Shown one piece after another: positions 1 through 4,998 of a stretch of 5,615 nt of DNA. The stretch is taken from positions 1 through 5,615 of the forward strand of contig JACOSF010000105.1 in the NCBI GenBank assembly GCA_016179005.1. Direction: 5' to 3'. Under the pieces are notes generated by a model. It had not been told where the DNA came from and searched no databases. It saw only the letters and a program-made list of their open reading frames with translations. Made by a program: the position numbers and the translations under genes. Each line of letters opens with the position of its first letter. The first letter of the stretch is position 1. This DNA comes from Acidobacteriota bacterium. Lineage in GTDB: Bacteria > Acidobacteriota > Terriglobia > Acidiferrales > UBA7541.

Positions 1-1625
1 AGGACTGCCACCGCCGTGAGCACTTGTCCGATGACTGCGTATGGCGCATTTGTGTGGTAATAGTCCGACAGCTTCAGCGACTCCAGCGAACTCTTGAATT
101 TGCTGATCGCATCCCTCATTCGGGTGGGAGTTCCGGGCAAAGTTGCAGACCCGTCGGCGAGCAGGGTCTCCATCAGCACTTGCTCCTCGGCGGGCAAATC
201 GGAGTCTTCCTTGCCAGTGCGCTTGATCTCCACTGGGCCACCGGGCTCCTGCCGGATGGTCGCTGCACCGCGGACTGCCATGTCAATAATCGCCGCACCC
301 ACCGCTTTGTTATCGAAACCGCGGCGGTCAACGAACCGGAGCTTCGCTGGAGAAAACCCGGCCGGGGGCTCGTACAGCGCCATGATGCTACCGCCGAAAG
401 GGTCGCGCCCCGCCGCTGCCCAGGCCACGAGGTAATACAGCAACAGGAAGAGGAACGTGCCCGCCATCCACACGAGCTCCGGGTTATCGTGCGCGAAGAT
501 CCCCCAGCGCTCTTTCCGGGACGGTTCTGCGATAAATCCCTTCGGAAACGCGACATCAATGGTCATTCCCGAGCCCGGCGGCAGCTCGCGGGTAGATTGA
601 AAAACCACAGCGCCGCGGGCATCCGTGGAGGCCGTGTAATCCGCGCCTTTGGTGCCCACCGGACCGGTATAGCCATACGTCCTTATCGACGCGGCCGGCA
701 CCCCGCTCGGCAGGTGGGCTACCGCCGTCGCCTTCACAATGGGGAACTTCCAGAAATTGCCCGTCGCATTCCAATAGAGTTCGTCGTGATCGGGGAAAGA
801 ACGCAACTGCCGCGAGGTCTTGTAAATCAGCTCGTAGGTGTGGTCGCCCGGACTGACAATTGTGTTCGCGCTCCCGATGCGCACCCGCGTGCCTTGCTCG
901 AAGTCCTCCGTCCCGAACGGCTCCGGTTCGCCGTCGCGTTTGACGGAGACCACGACAAACGGCGTCTGCAACCGCTCCCCCCATGCACCGTGAAAGCGAG
1001 TGGGAAAATCGCGAAAGATTCCATGCTGGATCTGCTTACCCGATACGTGCACCGTCAGCGTCTCGGTCACCAGCAAGGTAGCATCCGCATTTACCACCGT
1101 TTCGCTGCGGAACTCGAGGATTCGCTCGGGAAGCTGGCGCTGCGCCTCGACATCGGCCATGGCGGGACCCGGTGAAGAAGCTGCGGCCGCGACGGCAGTT
1201 CCGCTCCTCAAATCGAAAATGCTGTTTGCCCAGGGGCCTCCGCATCGTTCCCGCGAGTTTCCCGAGCACGGCATGTTGCACTCGGACTCCGCGCGCTTGC
1301 CGTATCGGTTGAAGCTGTTTCCACAGAAGCAATACGACGAAAACTGCGTACCTGCGTAACGGAAATTCTGTGACCGACAAAACGCCTGGCAGCTTGCCGC
1401 CGTCATGCCGGGCCCCTGAGACGATGCGTCTCCGAGGTCGCGAACGGGCTGGTCCTTATAGCATCCAAGGTAAGCGGGGGCGCGTGCTGCGGTGCGCTTC
1501 ACAGACGATTTCTGGGCGCGAGACGCTGCTCGTGCCGTCTCCATATCGGCTGGGTTGGGTTGTTGCGCGACCACAGGCAGGAGGAAGACTGCGGTGATTG
1601 CAGCGAGAGTAAGCAGTCGGCGCAT
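1..1625 (-). CDS. Secreted/membrane WSC domain-DUF2207 fusion protein (C-terminus cut by the window edge)
   Basis: The frame is open from the ATG at 1625 to the window edge, giving 541 codons and no stop. I translated it by hand. Residues 1-20 form a signal peptide (MRRLL, then a hydrophobic stretch ending PVVA before QQ). Residues 51-138 are a WSC domain: YLGCYKD, then YAG, CFCGN and CGGPW motifs, with eight cysteines at 55, 79, 83, 99, 101, 116, 120 and 128. After an Ala/Pro-rich linker (about 139-162) comes a DUF2207 domain: beta-rich segment 168-360 with the hallmark DELYWNATGNFWKFPI at 281-296, a transmembrane helix at about 384-403, then GRDP (406-409) and YEPPAGFSPAKLR (418-430). The last visible residues begin another hydrophobic segment. 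WSC domains are associated with carbohydrate binding. DUF2207 is an uncharacterised membrane family, so the function is unknown; an envelope protein that binds wall or exopolysaccharide glycans is inference. The start is set by a GGAGGT seven bases upstream; an in-frame ATG at 1640 lies upstream of that site. Confidence 0.93.
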   Translation of the reverse strand, partial: MRRLLTLAAITAVFLLPVVAQQPNPADMETARAASRAQKSSVKRTAARAPAYLGCYKDQPVRDLGDASSQGPGMTAASCQAFCRSQNFRYAGTQFSSYCFCGNSFNRYGKRAESECNMPCSGNSRERCGGPWANSIFDLRSGTAVAAAASSPGPAMADVEAQRQLPERILEFRSETVVNADATLLVTETLTVHVSGKQIQHGIFRDFPTRFHGAWGERLQTPFVVVSVKRDGEPEPFGTEDFEQGTRVRIGSANTIVSPGDHTYELIYKTSRQLRSFPDHDELYWNATGNFWKFPIVKATAVAHLPSGVPAASIRTYGYTGPVGTKGADYTASTDARGAVVFQSTRELPPGSGMTIDVAFPKGFIAEPSRKERWGIFAHDNPELVWMAGTFLFLLLYYLVAWAAAGRDPFGGSIMALYEPPAGFSPAKLRFVDRRGFDNKAVGAAIIDMAVRGAATIRQEPGGPVEIKRTGKEDSDLPAEEQVLMETLLADGSATLPGTPTRMRDAISKFKSSLESLKLSDYYHTNAPYAVIGQVLTAVAV

Positions 1626-1632
1626 GAAGGAA

Positions 1633-1638
1633 ACCTCC
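1633..1638 (-). promoter_or_regulatory. Ribosome binding site of the WSC-DUF2207 gene
   Basis: The minus strand reads GGAGGT, then seven bases, then ATG at 1625. This strong Shine-Dalgarno sequence decides for the start at 1625 over the in-frame ATG at 1640, which overlaps the site itself. Confidence 0.8.
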
Positions 1639-1658
1639 ATTGCTGCCGAGCGAAGAGT

Positions 1659-1687
1659 ACCATACTGAAGCGCGGGTAGCGTGTCAT
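1659..1687 (-). promoter_or_regulatory. Putative sigma70-type promoter of the WSC-DUF2207 gene
   Basis: The minus strand has ATGACA (1687-1682, five of six bases of TTGACA), a 17-base spacer and TATGGT (1664-1659, four of six of TATAAT). Transcription would start near 1652, giving a leader of about 27 bases that contains the ribosome binding site. Position and spacing are right, but the -10 match is modest and this is an inspection-only call. Confidence 0.4.
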
Positions 1688-1830
1688 GAGTCGTGTGGCG
1701 TACATGGAGAGAAATTACTGGATCAGAACGTCCGCTGGACGGATGGCCGCGTTGAATTGTCGCGTGCTATCGTGGGAAACGCCTGCGCCATGGAAGCAGA
1801 CTAGTCCTTTCTTTTCCTTGAGCTGAAAAC

Positions 1831-1875
1831 TGGTGGGCCTGGGGGGATTCGAACCCCCGACCTAAGCTCTAGGAA
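1831..1875 (-). pseudogene. Truncated 3' half of a tRNA-Arg(CCT)-like gene, possible attachment site
   Basis: Read on the minus strand, this holds an encoded CCA end, the 3' acceptor strand CAGGCCC plus A, a perfect T-arm (GGGGG, loop TTCGAAT, CCCCC) and a five-base variable loop. It runs back to an anticodon-loop-like TTCCTAG with CCT at 1873-1871. The anticodon stem pairs poorly, and no D-arm or 5' acceptor strand follows, so it is not a functional tRNA. It aligns with the intact tRNA-Arg at 3170-3246 in the same orientation, 37 of 45 positions by hand count, and similarity ends at the anticodon loop. The T-stem differences at alignment positions 15 and 25 are compensatory, so the fragment derives from a once-functional tRNA rather than from random decay of the neighbour. 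A 3' remnant ending at the anticodon loop is the usual footprint of a tyrosine-recombinase attachment site; that role is inferred. Confidence 0.75.
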
Positions 1876-1906
1876 GACAGAAGCCCTTTTTGCAGGGAGT
1901 TGAAAA

Positions 1907-1988
1907 GTTCTGATTATGTTTGAACTGTCAAGCAGTTGCGGATTCTGCGTTCTGAATCGTTCTGATTCGTTCAGACGCGTTCTGAACA
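1907..1988 (+). repeat. GTTCTGA-type direct repeats, four in a 10-bp tandem
   Basis: Four consecutive ten-base units lie at 1949-1988: GTTCTGAATC, GTTCTGATTC, GTTCAGACGC and GTTCTGAACA. A fifth copy, GTTCTGATTA, is at 1907-1916. The 10-bp phase puts each copy on the same face of the helix, as in arrays of protein-binding sites. They sit just inside the tRNA remnant, where recombinase arm-type or excisionase sites would lie. That function is inference; the repeats themselves are plain. Confidence 0.7.
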
Positions 1989-2121
1989 GAAAACCATGAC
2001 AATCTTATGACACTCGATTCGAAGGTGCGTAAATGAGTTTGTTTGAAACGGCCACTAGACAAGGTCTCGGCCTGTTAACTTTTGAATGCAGCGCTAAGAG
2101 TTGAGACCTGACCCCCATCCT

Positions 2122-2964
2122 TTATTGCTTGACCAGTTCGACCCGGCGGTTCTTGGCCCGCCCCTCCTCGGTGTCGTTCGATGCGACGGGTGCAAACTGG
2201 CCGCACCCGTGGGATCTCAGGCGGGCCGCGGCGATGCCGTGGTCGCGCACGAGCACCTGGAGGACGGCCGTGCCCCGGTCCTGGGAGAGCTTGATGTTGC
2301 TATCCACATCGCCCACGTTGTCCGTGTGGCCCACGACATGGATCTTGAGGGTCGAGTCAGCATTCAGGAGCTTGGCGATTTCCCCGATGGCCGGGGCCGA
2401 CTCGGGCTTGATGGTGGACTTGCCCGTGTCGAATAAGATGCCGTAGACCGCCGCGTGCCCCGTGACTCGGATGTCCTTGCCCAAGGCCGCCGCGTCCGCC
2501 ACGATGTGCTGCTCCATCGCCTTCTTCTCGACGATCCGCAGCCAGATCTTCCCGTTGCCTTTCCCGACCTCCACCCACGTTTCCTGGCCACCCTTGACGA
2601 TCTTCCCGTTCACCCATCGGGCAGGCTCACTCCCGAGAATCGTGCCCCCGACTTTCTGGATGGCGGCCTCGTAGTTTCGCACGACGGCGAGACCGCTCGG
2701 TTCGCTGGCCTTTTGTCCGGTGAAGGAGTAGGTGAGAAAGGTGAACCTGCCTTCGACCGGAGTCTTGGCCGTCGAGCCCTTCATCGAAGAGAATTCGTAG
2801 ACTCCGTATTCCTCGACCTTGCAGGCCTCGATGCGGTAATCCGGCATGCGGGTGGGGAATAGCGGGTGGTCTTTGCAGCCGGCGCTGTCCGGCTGCTGGG
2901 CGGCGACGCCAGTCGCCAGCAAGAGAACTATCGCGCTCATCAGAATGATCGATGCTTTTTTCAT
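2122..2964 (-). CDS. Exported OmpA-family peptidoglycan-binding protein
   Basis: The product is 280 residues. Residues 1-22 form a signal peptide (MKKASIIL, hydrophobic core, cleavage likely after GVAA). There is no convincing lipobox, so it is probably periplasmic. Residues of about 25-160 form an N-terminal region (CKDHPLFPTRMPDYR, VEGRFTFLTYSF, VVRNYEAAIQKVGG) that resembles DUF4892-type regions found before OmpA domains; this is a memory-based, moderate assignment. Residues of about 171-280 are an OmpA/MotB C-terminal domain: YGILFDTGKSTIKPES, VVGHTDNVG, an NxxLSxxR motif and a closing AKNRRVEL. Asp215 (in HTDN) and Arg230 (in LSQDR) have the 15-residue spacing of the peptidoglycan diaminopimelate-binding pair in Acinetobacter OmpA. 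The start at 2964 has AAGGAAG upstream. An in-frame ATG at 2982 would add six residues; it lacks a ribosome binding site but overlaps an upstream stop as TAATG. No beta-barrel is present, so this is a wall-linking protein, not a porin. Confidence 0.93.
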   Translation of the reverse strand: MKKASIILMSAIVLLLATGVAAQQPDSAGCKDHPLFPTRMPDYRIEACKVEEYGVYEFSSMKGSTAKTPVEGRFTFLTYSFTGQKASEPSGLAVVRNYEAAIQKVGGTILGSEPARWVNGKIVKGGQETWVEVGKGNGKIWLRIVEKKAMEQHIVADAAALGKDIRVTGHAAVYGILFDTGKSTIKPESAPAIGEIAKLLNADSTLKIHVVGHTDNVGDVDSNIKLSQDRGTAVLQVLVRDHGIAAARLRSHGCGQFAPVASNDTEEGRAKNRRVELVKQ

Positions 2965-2967
2965 AAA

Positions 2968-2974
2968 CTTCCTT
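2968..2974 (-). promoter_or_regulatory. Ribosome binding site deciding the OmpA-family start
   Basis: The minus strand reads AAGGAAG, three bases, then ATG at 2964 (five bases if AAGGA is taken as the core). A further GGAG lies 12 bases before the same ATG. The alternative ATG at 2982 has no purine-rich site before it. This favours 2964, although coupling to the upstream stop could serve 2982. Confidence 0.6.
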
Positions 2975-2981
2975 TTCTCCA

Positions 2982-3125
2982 TTATTTACCGAAATCGGCC
3001 TTACCAAAATTGGCGATGACCTCCAGCGCCGCGGCCCTTGCTGCCCCCGCGCTCATGTTCCCGTCGATCTTGATGTTGATCTTCGTGGAATCGGCGGGTG
3101 GCCATCCTTCGTGCGGATTATGCAC
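2982..3125 (-). CDS. Possible 47-residue ORF, or the 3' remnant of a lost gene
   Basis: The frame ends in TAA at 2984-2982 and overlaps the upstream ATG of the OmpA-family gene by one base. From the GTG at 3125 it gives 47 residues; the C-terminal part looks protein-like (KINIKIDGNMSAGAARAAAL, then EVIANFGKADFGK). Upstream, the frame stays open through the tRNA-Arg gene to a TAG in its 5' part, with no ATG before the one in NMSAG. The GTG has no ribosome binding site and lies in the stem of a hairpin. I do not recognise the sequence. It may be the tail of a gene whose 5' part was lost when the tRNA region was rearranged, or a chance frame. The coding-like composition and one-base overlap are the only support. 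Confidence 0.3.
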   Translation of the reverse strand: MHNPHEGWPPADSTKINIKIDGNMSAGAARAAALEVIANFGKADFGK

Positions 3126-3133
3126 GAAGGGTG
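3103..3133. repeat. 12-bp inverted repeat with a 7-base loop
   Basis: CATCCTTCGTGC (3103-3114) pairs with GCACGAAGGGTG (3122-3133) around the loop GGATTAT; 11 pairs are Watson-Crick and one is T-G. It lies between the tRNA-Arg 3' end (3170) and the OmpA-family start. No T-tract follows on either strand, so it is not a classic intrinsic terminator. It could process or protect the tRNA transcript's tail, bind a protein, or be a mobile-repeat remnant. Confidence 0.7.
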
Positions 3134-3169
3134 GGTCTTTGGGTATTCGATTGTGCTCGTTGAAGAGGC

Positions 3170-3246
3170 TGGTGGGCCTGGGGAGAGTCGAACTCCCGAC
3201 ACACGGTTTAGGAAACCGTTGCTCTATCCATCTGAGCTACAGGCCC
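3170..3246 (-). tRNA. tRNA-Arg (anticodon CCT)
   Basis: A complete 77-base cloverleaf with CCA encoded. The acceptor is GGGCCTG/CAGGCCC with discriminator A. The D-stem is GCTC/GAGC. The anticodon stem is ACGGT/ACCGT around the loop TTCCTAA, with CCT at 3212-3210 reading AGG codons. A five-base variable loop GTGTC follows, then the T-arm GGGAG, loop TTCGACT, CTCCC. Every stem is fully paired, so the gene looks functional. A truncated relative lies about 1.3 kb downstream of its 3' end in the same orientation, which makes this tRNA a likely integration target. Confidence 0.97.
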
Positions 3247-3267
3247 GCACGGAAGAAGATCGTTCCT

Positions 3268-3273
3268 AGTATG
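3268..3273 (-). promoter_or_regulatory. Putative extended -10 element of the tRNA-Arg promoter
   Basis: The minus strand reads TGG followed by CATACT, four of six bases of TATAAT with an upstream TG. Transcription would start about 15 bases before the mature tRNA 5' end. No good -35 element is seen at the right distance, so the call rests on position and the extended -10 pattern. Confidence 0.3.
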
Positions 3274-3289
3274 CCACTTGCCCCACGCG

Positions 3290-3329
3290 GTTGCACTACT
3301 GGACTGCTTCGGTTGCACAAACGTTGCAC
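3290..3329 (+). repeat. Three GTTGCAC direct repeats in 11-bp phase
   Basis: GTTGCAC occurs at 3290-3296, 3312-3318 and 3323-3329, so the offsets are 22 and 11 bases. They lie upstream of the tRNA-Arg gene, beyond its likely promoter. Helical phasing suggests a protein-binding array, either regulatory or a relic of an earlier integrated element. The 191 bases between the tRNA and the amidase gene hold no gene. Confidence 0.5.
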
Positions 3330-3437
3330 CCGCTCTCGTTTTCCCACGTTGCTTGCTTTGAAGTCAGAGGTCCCGAATCATGCCTAAACCACCTGTCCAG
3401 TTCTAGCGGGGTGCAGCACAGCGCACCGCCTGCATCG

Positions 3438-4853
3438 CTATTCAACGGGAGGCTTTTGCCAACCGCCGAGCGCCTGCTCGATTTTTTCAGCGATGGCCAG
3501 CACAAGCTCTTCTTCGTAGGGTCGTCCGACAACCTGGACACCGATCGGCAAACCCTCCGGCGAGCGCCCCGCGGGCACAACGGCCGCTGGGTTCCCCGTC
3601 AGGTTGAACCACTGCGAATACCGCATCGTGTCCACGAAGGAAGCGCGAGCGCCGTTCTTCGTCCATCCCTCCTCGCCGTGACGAAACGCCGGGCCGCTCG
3701 AAACCGGACACAGCAGCACTGGGAATTCTTCCATCTGCGCGAGCCACTGGCTGCGGCACTGATCGCGTTCGAGCCAGGAATTGAGCAGGCTTTGCAAAGT
3801 CAGCGGCGTTTCGGCCGCCACGAGGCCGAGATAGTCTCTCAGGATCGGGCTCAACTCGGATTCGTGTCCGGCCACGAGCGGACCGAGCAGCAAGTTGCCG
3901 ACACTCCCAAAGAAGGTCCACCACAACTTGTGAGCCTGCTCGAGCCCCTCCGGCCGGAACGGCACGACCTCAAAACCCTGCTCTTCAAGCGCACGGGCCG
4001 CGGCTCGGACGGCGGCGCGCGTCTCCGGCGTGACGGATGTGGCGCCATGGTCCTCGAAGTAGCCGACGCGCGTCTTGCGCGCCTCTGCTTCGCCGACGTG
4101 ACGAAATGGGATTGGCGCCGCAGAGACATCGCCGCAATCCGGGCCCGCCATGACTTCGAGCAGGAGTTCCAGGTCGCGCACGGTGCGCGCCATCGGCCCC
4201 ACCACTCCCAGCCATGCGAACGGCCCCAGCGATTGCGGAAAATGGCCGGTGCAGGGGATGCGTCCCGGTGTGGGCTTCAGCCCACAGATGCCGCTGAAGT
4301 GCGCGGGCACGCGGATCGAGCCGCCCCCATCGCTCCCCACGCCAGCGGCGGAGCAGCACGCGGCAATCGCCGCGGCCTCGCCGCCGCTTGATCCGCCCGG
4401 GGTGCGCGCGAGGTCCCACGGATTGTTCGTCCGGCCGTAAAGCAGATTGTCGGTCACATAGGCCATCAGCATTTCGGGCACGTTGGTATTGCCGAGGACG
4501 ATGGCGCCGGCCGCGCGGAGGCGCGCCACCAGCGGGGCATCCTGCGCGGCGACGTAGCCGGCGCGGAGCTTTGTGCCGGTTTCGCAGCGCAGGCCCGCCA
4601 CGTCAATCGAACTCTTGATGGTTACGGGTACGCCATGCAGCGGGCCGAGTGCGTTCCCGTGCATCACGGCGGCTTCCGCGGCGCGGGCCTCTTCCAGGGC
4701 GCGCTCCGCGCTGAAGGAAATGATGGCGTTGATCTTCGGATTCAGGCGGTCGATGCGGTCCACATGAGCCTGCACCAATTCCACCGGCGATATTTCTTTG
4801 CCGCGAATTCGCGCGGCCATCTCCGCGGCCGATAAGCAGGTCAGCTCCGTCAC
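3438..4853 (-). CDS. Amidase-signature (AS) family hydrolase
   Basis: The complete product is 471 residues, normal for this family of C-N hydrolases that cleave amides to an acid plus ammonia or an amine. The Ser-cisSer-Lys triad is present: Lys80 (HGVPVTIKSSIDVAG), Ser155 (TPGGSSGG) and nucleophile Ser179 (GSDGGGSIRVPA). The spacings of 75 and 24 residues equal those in mammalian fatty acid amide hydrolase. The N-terminal helix (LSAAEMAARIRGKEISPVEL) and the C-terminal NLTGNPAAVVPAG and GLPIGVQVVGRP segments are typical. There is no signal peptide, so it is probably cytosolic. No gatB or gatC lies nearby, so a stand-alone amidase is likelier than a GatA subunit; the substrate cannot be told. 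The start is GTG at 4853 with AGAGGAG six bases upstream. The frame could be extended 74 codons to an ATG at 5075, but that part does not resemble the family and would overlap the divergent gene's start. Confidence 0.96.
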   Translation of the reverse strand: MTELTCLSAAEMAARIRGKEISPVELVQAHVDRIDRLNPKINAIISFSAERALEEARAAEAAVMHGNALGPLHGVPVTIKSSIDVAGLRCETGTKLRAGYVAAQDAPLVARLRAAGAIVLGNTNVPEMLMAYVTDNLLYGRTNNPWDLARTPGGSSGGEAAAIAACCSAAGVGSDGGGSIRVPAHFSGICGLKPTPGRIPCTGHFPQSLGPFAWLGVVGPMARTVRDLELLLEVMAGPDCGDVSAAPIPFRHVGEAEARKTRVGYFEDHGATSVTPETRAAVRAAARALEEQGFEVVPFRPEGLEQAHKLWWTFFGSVGNLLLGPLVAGHESELSPILRDYLGLVAAETPLTLQSLLNSWLERDQCRSQWLAQMEEFPVLLCPVSSGPAFRHGEEGWTKNGARASFVDTMRYSQWFNLTGNPAAVVPAGRSPEGLPIGVQVVGRPYEEELVLAIAEKIEQALGGWQKPPVE

Positions 4854-4859
4854 ACGTTT

Positions 4860-4866
4860 CTCCTCT
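4860..4866 (-). promoter_or_regulatory. Ribosome binding site fixing the amidase GTG start
   Basis: The minus strand has AGAGGAG followed by six bases and then GTG at 4853. It is a strong site exactly where family similarity begins (VTELTCLSAAEMAARI), and it overrides the longer ATG frame. Confidence 0.8.
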
Positions 4867-4879
4867 GGAAGAACCGCGA

Positions 4880-4906
4880 AGTATAGCACGTGACAATTTC
4901 TGTCCG
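4880..4906 (-). promoter_or_regulatory. Putative extended -10 promoter of the amidase gene
   Basis: The minus strand has TGC followed by TATACT (4885-4880, five of six bases of TATAAT), an extended -10. A CGGACA (4906-4901, four of six bases) lies 15 bases upstream as a short-spaced -35. A CACGTG palindrome (4887-4892) overlaps the region just upstream of the -10 and could be an operator. The predicted start near 4873 leaves about a 20-base leader with the ribosome binding site. I found no comparably good promoter for the divergent plus-strand gene. Confidence 0.45.
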
Positions 4907-4998
4907 CCGAAGGCTCGAGTCGCGTGTGGGCCCGGAGTAGCACAAGCAGGTTGAATCGGGTAGGATACTGGCTTCCACGGCGAATGAAAGGGTTCCCA

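Larger units (their letters stand above)
1688..2121. other. Intergenic stretch without a supportable gene
   Basis: No frame on either strand here looks coding. The only ATG frame I noted, 23 codons from 2033, has nothing to recommend it. The stretch holds a tRNA 3' remnant (1831-1875) and phased GTTCTGA repeats (1907-1988). An inverted repeat pairs AGGTCTC (2062-2068) with GAGACCT (2103-2109). Bases 1861-2040 are about 43% GC (77 of 180 by hand count), lower than the flanking genes, which fits acquired or decaying DNA. Confidence 0.6.

Noticed and set aside
24..1175. Long plus-strand open frame of 383 codons
   Set aside because: It is antisense to the WSC-DUF2207 gene, which has a signal peptide, recognisable domains and a ribosome binding site. 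The plus-strand product is Arg/His-rich and shows no domain.
1831..1910. A second complete tRNA gene
   Set aside because: Only the T-arm, 3' acceptor strand and CCA are intact; the anticodon stem mispairs, and no D-arm or 5' acceptor strand exists upstream.
2866..3387. Plus-strand frame of 173 codons
   Set aside because: It runs through the complement of the tRNA-Arg gene (the LGRVELPTHG stretch is a typical antisense-tRNA artefact) and the OmpA-family 5' end.
3406..3429. Hairpin after the amidase stop as an intrinsic terminator
   Set aside because: GCGG and GTGC arms pair with GCAC and CGC only with a bulge, and no T-tract follows on the minus strand.
3291..4391. Plus-strand frame of 366 codons
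   Set aside because: It is antisense to the amidase catalytic region; its codons mirror the amidase frame and no domain is visible.
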